Positions 21,193 to 30,745 of a stretch of 33,492 bases of DNA are shown here, piece by piece. Position numbers and translations under genes: made by a program. The DNA is from a virus: the IMG/VR virus record IMGVR_UViG_3300020601_000043, positions 1 to 33,492 of that record; one strand, 5' to 3'. The notes below the pieces were generated by a model. It searched no databases, was not told the origin of the DNA, and saw only the letters and a list, made by a program, of their open reading frames with translations. Each line of letters begins with the position of its first letter. Position 1 is the first letter of the stretch.

Positions 21193-23430
21193 CTATGCTA
21201 AAGTTTCTACAAACTGTTGAACTAATTCTTGTTTTCTTTTTTCTGAAGTTTTGTTATTTACTTTGATATTATTAACTCGTAACCACTTCCTAAACTCGCT
21301 TCCTGCAGCAGAGTTATAAGTAGCATTACCTTCTAAATAGTCGTTTGCTTTTTTAAGAACTCTTAATCTAACTTGTTCGTCACTTGCACCTAGAATAGAT
21401 AACAGTGCCTGAGGAGCTTCTGAATAAGCCTTACGTGCTGCTTCAGTGTTCATTATATCTTCCTCAGAATCCATATCTAAAATACTAGGTTTTTTATTTA
21501 CTACTGTCTGAGATGACGGACTAATTCCTTTCTTAGAATTTAAATAAGTAATAAGCTTAATATATTCGTCAGTTGTAAAATCATCTTTCTGATTTACCAT
21601 CTCGTTTAAACGAGCATCAATCTCTTCTGAAGACATTTTATCAGCTCCTAAAATTTCAAAATCTTTTACAAGTTCTGCTTGTGTCGGTATGTTAGGCGAA
21701 AGCAAAGAGTCTTTAGGGGCTGGTGTAGGAGCTGGAGCAGGACTAGAAGTTGAAGATGGTGTTCCGGGCTTACCTTCTTCTGTCCATTTTTTTACTAAGT
21801 CTATTGGAGCATCATCAATTAAAATACTTCCTTTTCCATAGTTAGTTAAGTAAGCTGTACCGTCTTCAGTAATACCAACAATTCGTTTTCCTGTAGGACC
21901 TTTAACAGATTCTTCTGCAAGTTGTCCAATCTCATCAGCCGATTCAGGAAACTGTGCAATAAGACCATTCCAAAACGCAGCTTTTTCTTCATTTGTTCTT
22001 GAACCATCCTTCCACTCAGGAGCATTTAAAACTGCTACTACTCTATTTCTATCAAATGTAGGAGTCTCAGGGGTGTCTAGTGGATTTTTAGAAGTATCTT
22101 CTGGTACATCAATAGAACTTTGAGCTTCGTCTATATCGACTGTAATAGTCCCGTCTTTTTTATTAGGAGCAGGAACCTCGATATTATCTTTAGAAGGATT
22201 AAAAATACTTTTAACAAAATTTTCTCTTGCAGTACGTTTATATGTTCCCCTAGGTTCTTCAGACATCAATAAAAATCCTCCTTTACCAACTTTATATGTT
22301 AAATCTGAACCTATAACTTGTTTTAAGGCAGTATCAAAAAAAGATTTAATACCTCCATCAGGAATCATTAAAGGACCGGCTCCTGATTTTTCTTGGTTAT
22401 TTTTAAATATTTTAAATTGATAATCAGCTATAATTAAAGCATCATTAATAATATTTTGTTTTTGTGAATCGGTTAAATGCTTACCATTATCGTCTTCAAA
22501 CTCTTCTAAAAAATTAGCAACTGTTGTTTCTTTTTTACCTATCTCAATTTTAAAATCTGATTTTTTAAATGTTCCCTCTCCTGTTAATACTGACTCAGCC
22601 ACTTGTTTTAACTCTTCAGTAAGGTCAACTTTGGGTTGGAATACTTTTGTCTTAATCATTGATTCTAACTGTACATCAGGAATAGGCTCTTTAATACCGT
22701 AAGCACTATTAACTTTATTCATGTTAATAAAGGTGTTATTTACTAATGTTTTTAGTTCTGCTTTATCTTGTTCAGTATATCCTTCAGGCAGTGTGACATT
22801 AACATCTCCTAGTTGATCGTTAGAAGATTTTAAACCCATGCCTCCAAGTAACCAGCCTCCAACATTATCTTGTTTATTAATAATGTCAACACCTTTTTGT
22901 AGTTTATCTTTTAAAGGTTTTAAGTACGCTGCTCTTGTTTCTTTAGTATCTTTACCTATTGTTCTAAAATCTGAATAACCGCTTACCTTTTGTCTATAAG
23001 CATCTATATCATCTTGTATTAATTTTTCTACTGATCTATTAAACTCTAGTTGATCTTCTGCTAGGGCAGAATTATATAATTTACTATATCGTGGGTCAGC
23101 TTGATACTGCTTAAGTTTTTGTTGTTTTAAAGCATCTACCCAATTTTCACCGGTTACAGAGTCTTTAGATTCACCATAAGTATTTACCATGGTGTTGTGT
23201 TTATCCCAAAACTCTATACCTTTAGTAAACTGACCTGCACGTCTGTCTATAAGTCCTTGATTACTTGTCCAAAACTCATCAGCACGTTTTTGAGCTTTCT
23301 TTCTTAAAAAATGATTACCTACTTGTAGACCTAAAGTTAGACCTGTAAAAATTTTAGCTCTACGTTCTTGCTTTTTACGTTTCTTTCTAGCAGAAGCTAA
23401 TAAAGATTCACCTAATTGTTCAATTGCCAT
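21193..23430 (-). CDS. internal virion protein, gp15-like by position (745 aa)
   Basis: The opening MAIEQLGESLL and the basic segment ARKKRKKQERRAK (residues 14-26) precede a long, largely helical protein. A Pro/Ala/Ser linker lies near 565-585 (SSTSSPAPAPTPAPK). There is no catalytic motif and no strong membrane segment. Order and size next to the 1263-aa protein match the gp15-gp16 pair of T7-like phages, which form the ejectosome core; this rests on context and remembered marine homologues. AGAGGAT precedes the ATG, and the start overlaps the stop of the 191-aa gene by one base. Confidence 0.7.
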   Translation of the reverse strand: MAIEQLGESLLASARKKRKKQERRAKIFTGLTLGLQVGNHFLRKKAQKRADEFWTSNQGLIDRRAGQFTKGIEFWDKHNTMVNTYGESKDSVTGENWVDALKQQKLKQYQADPRYSKLYNSALAEDQLEFNRSVEKLIQDDIDAYRQKVSGYSDFRTIGKDTKETRAAYLKPLKDKLQKGVDIINKQDNVGGWLLGGMGLKSSNDQLGDVNVTLPEGYTEQDKAELKTLVNNTFINMNKVNSAYGIKEPIPDVQLESMIKTKVFQPKVDLTEELKQVAESVLTGEGTFKKSDFKIEIGKKETTVANFLEEFEDDNGKHLTDSQKQNIINDALIIADYQFKIFKNNQEKSGAGPLMIPDGGIKSFFDTALKQVIGSDLTYKVGKGGFLLMSEEPRGTYKRTARENFVKSIFNPSKDNIEVPAPNKKDGTITVDIDEAQSSIDVPEDTSKNPLDTPETPTFDRNRVVAVLNAPEWKDGSRTNEEKAAFWNGLIAQFPESADEIGQLAEESVKGPTGKRIVGITEDGTAYLTNYGKGSILIDDAPIDLVKKWTEEGKPGTPSSTSSPAPAPTPAPKDSLLSPNIPTQAELVKDFEILGADKMSSEEIDARLNEMVNQKDDFTTDEYIKLITYLNSKKGISPSSQTVVNKKPSILDMDSEEDIMNTEAARKAYSEAPQALLSILGASDEQVRLRVLKKANDYLEGNATYNSAAGSEFRKWLRVNNIKVNNKTSEKRKQELVQQFVETLA

Positions 23431-24005
23431 TATATATCCTCTTGTAATTCAGGTTTTTCCAATAAACTTGGTTCTCTCGGTGGAGTCATCTCTTCTATTT
23501 TTTCTTCTATATTTTTAGGTAGAACACCTGCTCTTGCTTTCGGTACAATTTTATCTTGAGCTATATCAATTGCTTTTTCAATGCTGCTTAATTGTTCGTC
23601 TTGGTCTTCTACATCCTCTTCTTCTCCTTGATAGATTACATTATCCATCATACCAGCTTTTTCAGCTAGTGCCATTATCATATACATAGTAGGCTCAATA
23701 AGAAGTAGCAACAAATCTGGGTTCCACATTCCTTTTTGAAATCCATCTGTTAATACTATTTGAGTTACATCTCCAATAGGAACTTCATTCTCAATTAAAT
23801 TTAGTAAAGAATGATATGCTTCTGGTTCAGTAAGCTCTATAAACAAAGCATCAATAGCAGGTTCTAATTCTGTAAACTGAGTTGGTTGTTCCCAAGGATA
23901 AGGTGTATCAGGAGAATTAGTTAAAGATTCTCCGGGTATAGGTCTACCATTAGTAGATAAAAACTTTAATCCTTCTTGGTCGTAATCTTTATAATTCTCT
24001 TCCAT
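23430..24005 (-). CDS. conserved marine-phage late protein (191 aa)
   Basis: The pattern GRPIPGESLTNSPDTPYPWEQP, then LTEPEAYHSLLNLIENEVPIGDVTQIVLTDGFQKGMWNPDLLLLLIEPTMYMIMALAEKAG-type helices, is one I remember from marine phage late genes of podoviruses and cyanomyophages, where it is an unassigned structural protein. The hydrophobic helix at about 97-115 may be buried rather than a membrane anchor. The C-terminal third is acidic and basic and probably disordered. A GGTGGGGGT run precedes the ATG. It probably assembles with the neighbouring internal proteins. Confidence 0.7.
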   Translation of the reverse strand: MEENYKDYDQEGLKFLSTNGRPIPGESLTNSPDTPYPWEQPTQFTELEPAIDALFIELTEPEAYHSLLNLIENEVPIGDVTQIVLTDGFQKGMWNPDLLLLLIEPTMYMIMALAEKAGMMDNVIYQGEEEDVEDQDEQLSSIEKAIDIAQDKIVPKARAGVLPKNIEEKIEEMTPPREPSLLEKPELQEDI

Positions 24006-24007
24006 GT

Positions 24008-24910
24008 TTATCTACCCCCACCATACTGATTAAACCAATTAAAATAAGTGCTTTCTCCAAAATTAGAAGCTCCTATATTTGCACTGTAAGCAGGTCCACC
24101 AAAAGAAAATCCTTGGTTCTGTAACATTGTTTGCTGCTCATTATATTTAGTATAAGTGTTACTGTCTCCTAAAAAATTATAAGGCTCTATATAAGGCATA
24201 CCGCCTTCTGATGTTTGTTCTTGAGGATTAATAGCTCCTTCAATACTTGTACCAATAGCACCTAATGCACTTTCTTTAGCTTTGTCTTTAGCTTGTTCAA
24301 AAAAACTTTTCTTAACTGCTTCCTCAGAAACCTTACCGCTTACTTCTGAAGACACAGCTTCGCTTACATCTAAAGGTTTACCAAGAGTTGCATTGGGACT
24401 TAAGGTTGCTTCTCTTGCTTGTTCTGCTAAATTTTTATCTAATATAGTTGTGTCTATTTCTGGACCATTCTTAACAGCATCTGCAACTAAGTCACCAGCA
24501 TCAGCATTAACACCAAATACTTCTTGAGCTTTGTTTTTTAATCCTGTAAAACCTTCGCTAATCTTTGTTGATATATCTGTGTAAGCAGTTTTAACTCCAG
24601 AAGCTGCCCAATGAACACCTTTCATTACATACCCAACTGCTTTGGTAAATAAGTTTTTACTAGCAATATTAGTTGCAGCTTGTGCACCAAAGTTAGCAAG
24701 AGTAAGTGTCGTTCCCGTCATGCCTGTCCATATAGCACCTGCAGCCCAAGGCATTAACATACCTAAAGCAATAGAGCCTAAGGGTCCAAGTTTAGCAAAA
24801 GGTTTAGCTATCTTAGCCATAATTTTTTTAAGCCCTTTACCTATTTTTTTGATACGCTTACCAACACTTTTGACAATTTTCTTTATACTTTTAAAAGGAT
24901 TAAAACCCAT
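24008..24910 (-). CDS. internal virion protein with cationic amphipathic N-terminus (300 aa)
   Basis: The first 42 residues are a repeated basic amphipathic helix (IKKIVKSVGKRIKKIGKGLKKI, then AKIAKPFAKLG), followed by a hydrophobic Gly/Ala stretch (45-62, LGSIALGMLMPWAAGAIW). The middle is helical, and the C-terminal 60 residues are Gly/Asn/Tyr/Phe-rich. In size and place it resembles the small ejection proteins (T7 gp14 class), which insert in the host envelope. A membrane-disturbing N-terminus would suit that. GGAG precedes the ATG. Confidence 0.65.
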   Translation of the reverse strand: MGFNPFKSIKKIVKSVGKRIKKIGKGLKKIMAKIAKPFAKLGPLGSIALGMLMPWAAGAIWTGMTGTTLTLANFGAQAATNIASKNLFTKAVGYVMKGVHWAASGVKTAYTDISTKISEGFTGLKNKAQEVFGVNADAGDLVADAVKNGPEIDTTILDKNLAEQAREATLSPNATLGKPLDVSEAVSSEVSGKVSEEAVKKSFFEQAKDKAKESALGAIGTSIEGAINPQEQTSEGGMPYIEPYNFLGDSNTYTKYNEQQTMLQNQGFSFGGPAYSANIGASNFGESTYFNWFNQYGGGR

Positions 24911-24921
24911 AATATTCTCCG

Positions 24922-27417
24922 TTAACCTTTATTACCAAATAAACTATTAATTAAATGACTTACACTACTAACATTAGAAGACCAGTCTTTTGCAGAAGCA
25001 CCTTCGTTTGCAAGTGCTTGAGCATACAGTTGAGCTTTTCTATTTTCTTCATTTTCAGCAGATTGCCAAGTGTAGTTAGCTTGATCTCTTAACTCTTGCC
25101 ATAAAAATGACTGAGCTTGTGAAGACATGTTAAATGCATTTTGTGCATTTTGCATTGCTACTTGGTTAGCAGCAGCAGTATTAATTGTGTTAGCTTGTCT
25201 TCTCCATGCTAGATTAGATTGCTCAATTGCCTGTGCGTTAGCAACATTAAATTTACTTCTATCAAATTCTACTTGAGCATTAAATTGATTAATGTTATTT
25301 ACCATAGCAGCATTAGCTTTTTCTAAATCTGCTTCTACTTGAAACTCTAAAGCTTGTCTTGCATTAATTTGTTGTGCATTAAACTGAGACATTGTATTAG
25401 CTTGTTGTGTATTAAACTGTTCTACTTGGGTAGCTAAACTTGTCATAAACTGCTGTGTTTGATTCTCACTAGCAGCATTGAATTGTCTTGCAGCATTTTG
25501 AGCTGCTTGATTACTTAATAACGTTTGTTGAGCTTGTTGAGCTTTTAATATGTTAGCCTGTTGCTCGTTATTAAGATTAGTTAAATCTGTTTGTAAGAAA
25601 GCATTAGCATTATTTATCTGAGCTTTCTGATAGAAGTCTGCTTCAGCTAAGTTAGCTTGAGACATTAGTACAGCATTTTGAATTGTAGCTTGTTGTCTGT
25701 TATTAGCTTCAGTTAAACCTACAGTTTGTAAAAACTTACTGTTAGATAATGCTGTTTGTTGATCAGCACTAAACTGAGCCATGTCCATTTGAAAAACTTT
25801 ACCAGCGTTATCGAGTGCTGTCTGTTGTCTAAACTGAGCATTTTGTAACTCGGCTTGAGCTTCAATTGATTTCTGCTGTCCAACACTTTGCTGTATTGCT
25901 TGTGCGTTAGCTTGTGCTAAAGGAACAGCAGATTGTATAATAGCATTGAGCAAGGCATCTCTACCTACAGTGGATGCTGACATACCACGTTGAGCTAACA
26001 TAGCTTCAACACTAGCTACAGCAGGTCTAGCCCACGCAGGAACTTCACCTTCTTCAATACCACTTAATAAACTGTCTAACTGATTAGATACTAAAGCTTC
26101 TTCAGGAAGACCAGCAATAACTCCACGTTCAGCTTCTGTTAAATCCATTAACCTAGCTTCTAGGTCTTCAGGGTCGTTACCTAATGTGGCTATATCTTCA
26201 GCACTAACACCAGCATTTCGTAATTGTTTCTTAGCCCTTGTAACCCTTGCTAACGTTGTACCTGCTACTTGAGCAGCTTCTGCCATAGCATTAGGGCTTA
26301 TTGTTCCTACAATTCTTTCAGTTAAAGCACCGGGAATAATTTCTACTTCAGCAGCTTCAATAGGAGCTACACGTTCTACTTGTGCAGCTTCAGCTAATGC
26401 TTCAGGTCTTACTTCACCTTCAGCTACAGCAACTTCAGGAGCTTCTGTAATCTGTGCTGCTTCCATCTGTGCAGCAGTTAGTGGTTCAGGAGCAGCTACT
26501 GCTGGTGCAGCTTCTGCTGTTACAGCTTCTGGAGCTGTTGGCATTGCAGCAGTTTCAGCTACTAAATCTTCTCTAGGTGCTAACTCTTGAGCTACACCTA
26601 ACTCTCCTACTTCAACTTGTTGAGGAGTATCTATTTGAGGAACACCTGTCATGTCTCCAGATACTAATTGTTCTGCTCTTGTTCTAGCATCTACTAAATC
26701 TTCTTGTGTTTGAGCAGCAGCTGTTTCTGCAGCTTTTCTTTCTGCTTCAGCTTTTTGTTGAGCTTGTTCAATAGCAGCTTGTTGTTCAGGAGTAAATCTA
26801 TAACCACCCCTATCTAAGTCACCTCTAAAAGCTTTCTGAGCAGCTTCCTGTCCTATTCTTTGAATAGTTTCTCTATCAGGTACCATATAATCTTCTGCAA
26901 TTAACTCAGGTCTTATAACGGGTGCAGGAGCAGATACTCCTTCATTACTAAAAGCCATTGCTTGTTTTGCAGCTTCTTGAGCTGCTACTGATGCTGTTTC
27001 TTCGTCATATCTATTAGCAAATGTAAATGGCTGTGGAGCAGGTCTAGGAGCTGGTGTTGGTGCCGGAGTTGGTCTTGGTGTAGGGGCAGGAATTGGTACT
27101 CTGCTAACTGGCACATCAATAGGCTCTGGTCGATAAACTGGAGCAGGTCTAGGTGCAGGTGTTGGAGCAGGTCTAGGAGCTGGTCTAGGTGCAGGAGCAG
27201 GGGCTGCTACTTCCCTCACAGGTCTAGGTGCTGGAGCTGGTGTAGGTGTTCTTGTAGGAACAGGTGTTCTAGTAGGTATTGCTTTAAAGTTTTCTAAAAC
27301 TTCACCAGTTTCTCTATCTAATACAGCCTTTCCACGTTGATAACCAACTCTACCACCTTTAGTATAGTCTTGTCTAGCTGTTCCACCACTTCTTTTTCTA
27401 TTTCTTCTTTTTGACAT
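24922..27417 (-). CDS. long stalk-like structural protein, Pro-rich then Gln/Asn/Ala-rich coiled coil (831 aa)
   Basis: The N-terminus is basic (SKRRNRKRSGG), followed by a YTKGGRVGYQRG motif common in marine phage structural proteins. Residues about 48-130 are a Pro/Ala/Arg/Thr repeat. An acidic Ala/Glu region follows (about 215-365). A small globular part (about 365-480) includes MSASTVGRDALLNAIIQSA. From about 490 to 790 there is a Gln/Asn/Ala-rich helical repeat with FNAQQ, FLQT and ANAF-like units roughly every 11-14 residues. It probably forms a long fibrous or core element of the virion. AGGAAATAACT precedes the ATG. Confidence 0.65.
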   Translation of the reverse strand: MSKRRNRKRSGGTARQDYTKGGRVGYQRGKAVLDRETGEVLENFKAIPTRTPVPTRTPTPAPAPRPVREVAAPAPAPRPAPRPAPTPAPRPAPVYRPEPIDVPVSRVPIPAPTPRPTPAPTPAPRPAPQPFTFANRYDEETASVAAQEAAKQAMAFSNEGVSAPAPVIRPELIAEDYMVPDRETIQRIGQEAAQKAFRGDLDRGGYRFTPEQQAAIEQAQQKAEAERKAAETAAAQTQEDLVDARTRAEQLVSGDMTGVPQIDTPQQVEVGELGVAQELAPREDLVAETAAMPTAPEAVTAEAAPAVAAPEPLTAAQMEAAQITEAPEVAVAEGEVRPEALAEAAQVERVAPIEAAEVEIIPGALTERIVGTISPNAMAEAAQVAGTTLARVTRAKKQLRNAGVSAEDIATLGNDPEDLEARLMDLTEAERGVIAGLPEEALVSNQLDSLLSGIEEGEVPAWARPAVASVEAMLAQRGMSASTVGRDALLNAIIQSAVPLAQANAQAIQQSVGQQKSIEAQAELQNAQFRQQTALDNAGKVFQMDMAQFSADQQTALSNSKFLQTVGLTEANNRQQATIQNAVLMSQANLAEADFYQKAQINNANAFLQTDLTNLNNEQQANILKAQQAQQTLLSNQAAQNAARQFNAASENQTQQFMTSLATQVEQFNTQQANTMSQFNAQQINARQALEFQVEADLEKANAAMVNNINQFNAQVEFDRSKFNVANAQAIEQSNLAWRRQANTINTAAANQVAMQNAQNAFNMSSQAQSFLWQELRDQANYTWQSAENEENRKAQLYAQALANEGASAKDWSSNVSSVSHLINSLFGNKG
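27020..27275 (-). repeat. Pro/Ala/Arg codon repeat (APxPRPAP units)
   Basis: On the - strand, imperfect repeats of 12-18 nt encode PTPAPRPAP-like units. On the + strand they appear as GGTCTAGGTGCAGG and GGTGTTGGAGC variants. Pro-rich repeats of this kind form stiff extended linkers. The tract is a likely place for length change between strains. Confidence 0.7.
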
Positions 27418-27439
27418 AGTTATTTCCTATATACCTATT

Positions 27440-27682
27440 TTACTTAACTTCAAACAGTTTGTCAAGTTTTTCACTGATTTTATCCATTCTTTCCATGATG
27501 ATTGTCATATCATCTTTTAGCTCATCTTTAGTAACATACTGTTTGGCAATCTCTTCACGTGTTTTGTTCAGCAATATATCGTGTCGTCTAAGCTCTCCAG
27601 AGTTCTGTCTAATCTGAAACCAAATAGGGGCTAAGACTAAAGTTATAAAGATGTTCCAAATGATATATGCTGATAGTTCCAT
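27440..27682 (-). CDS. one-TM coiled-coil protein in the tail module (80 aa)
   Basis: One transmembrane helix (about 5-24, AYIIWNIFITLVLAPIWFQI) is followed by a basic linker and a coiled coil with YVTKDELKDDMTIIMERMDKISEKLDKL. This layout is common among small phage proteins near fibre genes. From memory the DELK-DM--I--R-D-I-EKLD segment recurs, but no role is assigned. GGAG precedes the ATG, and the stop of the 194-aa gene lies one base before it. Confidence 0.7.
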   Translation of the reverse strand: MELSAYIIWNIFITLVLAPIWFQIRQNSGELRRHDILLNKTREEIAKQYVTKDELKDDMTIIMERMDKISEKLDKLFEVK

Positions 27683-27683
27683 G

Positions 27684-28268
27684 TTATGCTCCTAAGATTG
27701 GAAACTCACCTAAAGGTCTTGTGTAAACAGGACTTTCTTCAGTACCTGTATTTGTATAAGCGTATAAAGCTGCTAAAGCATCTACGTCTGCAACACCATC
27801 AATCATTGTACACATGTCATTAGACTTTGTACGCACTGCAGCTCTCCAAGTTGCTATATCGCTTGGTACTGCTGTACCACCTTCTGCAGCTCTGACAATC
27901 ATCCAGTCAGTGCTTTGTAAAATACCACCGGTTTGTTGGTTTATAATCTGCTTGTGGTTGTACTTAAGACCTCTGGTAACGTTACCATCTTCATCGGTAA
28001 CATCATCTATAGCTTTTGCTGTAGCTGTACCGTATGAAGCTGTTACCACACCGTCTGCAAAGTCAAAGCTTTGATTGGTGTTGATGTAATACTCTTTATC
28101 TTTTAAGTTTGTGTTGTCGATAACGATTTCATAAATCCCTATAGCTTCTAATTCTGAAGCTGTCCAAAGCATAAAGATATTACTAGGGTAATTTACTTCT
28201 CCTATGGTTATACTTTTAGGTCTTGTAAAGACTTGTGTTACGTTATCTGATTCTACTAAAGCCCACAT
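27684..28268 (-). CDS. DUF4376-like tail fibre accessory protein (194 aa)
   Basis: The opening MWALVESDNVTQVFTRPKSITIG and the C-terminal helical part (DWMIVRAAEGGTAVPSDIATWRAAVRTKSNDMCTMIDG) resemble DUF4376 proteins. These are usually encoded just after fibre or tip proteins and are thought to act in fibre assembly or as minor fibre parts. GAGG precedes the ATG. It follows the two tip-protein genes in the same direction. Function inferred from similarity and place. Confidence 0.65.
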   Translation of the reverse strand: MWALVESDNVTQVFTRPKSITIGEVNYPSNIFMLWTASELEAIGIYEIVIDNTNLKDKEYYINTNQSFDFADGVVTASYGTATAKAIDDVTDEDGNVTRGLKYNHKQIINQQTGGILQSTDWMIVRAAEGGTAVPSDIATWRAAVRTKSNDMCTMIDGVADVDALAALYAYTNTGTEESPVYTRPLGEFPILGA

Positions 28269-28271
28269 AAT

Positions 28272-29315
28272 TTACCTCGCTGTTGTTGGGATTCCTGTTG
28301 ATGTTGTGAATGGATTTTCTGCAAATGCCATGTAGATGTATGTTCCACCTGATGCGTTTATAGCTGCGTTAGTGGTTCTTAGCTTAAACCCATTTGAAAC
28401 AAAATCTGCCCAATCGCTTACACTTTGTATATTACCTAAATTAAGGTTAAATCTTTCATCTATTACATTTTCTTGAATTGTTGCACCTGTAATTATATTC
28501 CAGTTCTTTGCTGAGTCTGTTCTCTTTAAAATAACCACAGCAGGTTTAAAGCCTGTATAGATAAATGAACCATCTGTACTTCCATTGCCGACATACTTGC
28601 CGAACTTGCTGTAGCCTTGTTTTTCTGCGAAGCAGTAGGCTAGATATTCTCCACCATTTATATTGAAATCACTTGAAGTTCCTATTGAATATACTGATGT
28701 AGTAGGCTCAGTAGTTGTCCAAGTTGCAGTAGGATTAGAAACAGCAGCACTGGTTAAGTTTAAGTTTAAGTATGAAGTTCCAGTAGAAACGTGTCTAACA
28801 TACCAGCTTATTGCTCCGTTCCTTTTCTTTAACAAAATTACATCAGGTTTTGCACCAAGACCATGTCCAATTGTTGCTGTTGAACCTGCTGTTGTATAAG
28901 TAACAATGCTAAACCCTGCATCTTGATTGGCTTGAACTGTAGAAGTTATAGAACCATCCGTATTGCTTGAGGTCGTACCACCATTGGCTTTCCATTGCCA
29001 TGCTACATAGTTTGAACTACTAGAATTTGAATTACTGTTAGTTCCTACAGAAAAACCATTTGTATCAAAAGATTTAACTATAGATGTAGAAGTTCCTTCA
29101 GCATCAGTGCCGCTACTTATTAAAAATTTTGTAACACCTCTACTAGAATTTAAAAGAAATTTATCGCCTGGTGTATCATATCTTGCAAACCAAATTAAAT
29201 CAGGTTGTAAATTACTATTACCATCGTTGGTTATTGCTGTATTATCAACGCTATTACCAGCATAACCTTTAGCCTGAAAATATGCAGATGGGTCGTCTAT
29301 CGTTGTATAAGCCAT
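28272..29315 (-). CDS. receptor-binding / tail tip protein, DUF7483-like (347 aa)
   Basis: Diagnostic stretches are NYVAWQWKANGGTTSSNTDG, GFSIVTYT...IGHGLGAKPDVILLKKR, YLAYCFAEKQGYSKFGKYVGNG, FIYTGFKPAVVILKRTDS and the end TYIYMAFAENPF. Together they match the beta-rich domain repeated in marine phage tip proteins. It has two similar halves (about 100-245 and 245-335) in which FSIVTYT and FIYTGFKP take equivalent places. It should contact the host surface. Its start overlaps the stop of the LamG-type gene as TAATG, so the two are translated together and may form one tip. Confidence 0.75.
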   Translation of the reverse strand: MAYTTIDDPSAYFQAKGYAGNSVDNTAITNDGNSNLQPDLIWFARYDTPGDKFLLNSSRGVTKFLISSGTDAEGTSTSIVKSFDTNGFSVGTNSNSNSSSSNYVAWQWKANGGTTSSNTDGSITSTVQANQDAGFSIVTYTTAGSTATIGHGLGAKPDVILLKKRNGAISWYVRHVSTGTSYLNLNLTSAAVSNPTATWTTTEPTTSVYSIGTSSDFNINGGEYLAYCFAEKQGYSKFGKYVGNGSTDGSFIYTGFKPAVVILKRTDSAKNWNIITGATIQENVIDERFNLNLGNIQSVSDWADFVSNGFKLRTTNAAINASGGTYIYMAFAENPFTTSTGIPTTAR

Positions 29316-30745
29316 TATCCGTACTCCGCTAAGTTTTTAGTGCATAAGGCGTAACCACCTTTTGTATCAAACTCAAAATTACCATAGCCATTGGGGTCTG
29401 TATTTCCTGAGGCTATTGAAAAACTAGATGCTGGATTTAAAAAATTTAATCGTGCATCTACACTTGTTCCTTTTACTGTTATATAAGGAAACATTAAAGT
29501 ATCAAAACTAACACCACCACTTCCGTGAGTTGCGGTATAAATTAAACCATCATTACGATAAAGTTTCATAACTGGTGTTGTCCCTGTTTCTAAAAGTACA
29601 CCCCAAATATCTCCAGCAGCATTTGCTGTTTGTGAAGAATATCTTGAAATACCATCTGCATAAACATTATTGTAAGCAGTTGAGCCACTTGTAATTCTTG
29701 ATTCTTTTATCCAACCTATACCAATATCAGTATCAGAACCACTAGTTCCAATAGATGTTTCAATCTCCCAATACCAATCTACAGTAGAGTTAAATGGGTC
29801 AATTCCGATTGTTCCATAAGTTCCATTAAAGTTTCCACCACCACCAGCCTTACCAGTGCTTACTAAAGCTCCTTCTGTTATGTCGTTGCTTCCTTCTAAA
29901 GATGCTAAAACATTAAGAGTACAGCCATTATTAGTAGGTGTGTCAGTTGCAATATCTGCTGATGACCAATTATCTAAATTGACAAAAGGATTAGTATTAC
30001 CACTAAAGTCTTTTCCTACTCCAGTATTATTTGCATTACTATTAGCACTACCAAAATCAGACCAATTTAAATAATATCCTTGGTCTCCATATGTAACATC
30101 AGCTTCTTTAGGAATCCAAATACCGCTATCATCATCATATTCACCAAAGTCTGATGCAGCATATTGAGTTCCATCTATACAATGTAATTCTGCGATATAC
30201 CCACCTTTAAAATAAGCCTGATTACCTATTGTATGAGATGTATTAACTTTCCAAAGTTGATTATCATTATTTTGAGTACCATAGTTTTCTGTTGAAAAAG
30301 ATGTTTGTAAAACTCCATTAACATATAAATTAACTCTATCAGATGCTGTGCTTTGTGTTGTATCTACTGCACATACTAAATGATACCAAGCCGAAGTGTC
30401 TCTAAAAAGTGCATTTGTTGCCAAACTCCAACCTGCAGAATCATCATAAGCAGCAAACTTTTCATCTTGAAATTTTACAACTGTTGCATTCCCACCAGCT
30501 ATTGCTATCCAAGGTATATTTTGTCCACTTGCTAGTAGTTCAGTTTTCTTAACCCAGTATGAAACAGTGAATTTTTTAGCATTAGTTGTACTATTATTTG
30601 CTATACAATTTGCACCTGTACTTGCATCATAGTTTCTTGTAATTGCTTCGCTATTATCTGATTCAAATTTATTTGAATATTCAATATCATACCCAGTATC
30701 AGTAGCGATACTTCCACGATTAGCTGTGCGTTGTAATACTTCCAT
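29315..30745 (-). CDS. tail tip protein with LamG-like and SPRY-like domains (476 aa)
   Basis: The opening MEVLQRTANRGSIATDTGYDIE is one I remember from marine phage tip proteins. A concanavalin/LamG-like domain follows (about 30-200, with KKFTVSYWVKK and AWYHLVCAVDTTQS...VNLYVNGVLQ). A short linker repeat (YLNWSDFGSANSNANNTGVG, FSGNTNPF) leads to a SPRY-like domain (about 320-465, with WYWEIETS and IGIGWI). The end KGGYALCTKNLAEYG closes that domain. It probably binds a glycan or other surface feature. No Shine-Dalgarno was seen; translation is probably coupled to the fibre gene ending 6 nt upstream. Confidence 0.75.
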   Translation of the reverse strand: MEVLQRTANRGSIATDTGYDIEYSNKFESDNSEAITRNYDASTGANCIANNSTTNAKKFTVSYWVKKTELLASGQNIPWIAIAGGNATVVKFQDEKFAAYDDSAGWSLATNALFRDTSAWYHLVCAVDTTQSTASDRVNLYVNGVLQTSFSTENYGTQNNDNQLWKVNTSHTIGNQAYFKGGYIAELHCIDGTQYAASDFGEYDDDSGIWIPKEADVTYGDQGYYLNWSDFGSANSNANNTGVGKDFSGNTNPFVNLDNWSSADIATDTPTNNGCTLNVLASLEGSNDITEGALVSTGKAGGGGNFNGTYGTIGIDPFNSTVDWYWEIETSIGTSGSDTDIGIGWIKESRITSGSTAYNNVYADGISRYSSQTANAAGDIWGVLLETGTTPVMKLYRNDGLIYTATHGSGGVSFDTLMFPYITVKGTSVDARLNFLNPASSFSIASGNTDPNGYGNFEFDTKGGYALCTKNLAEYG

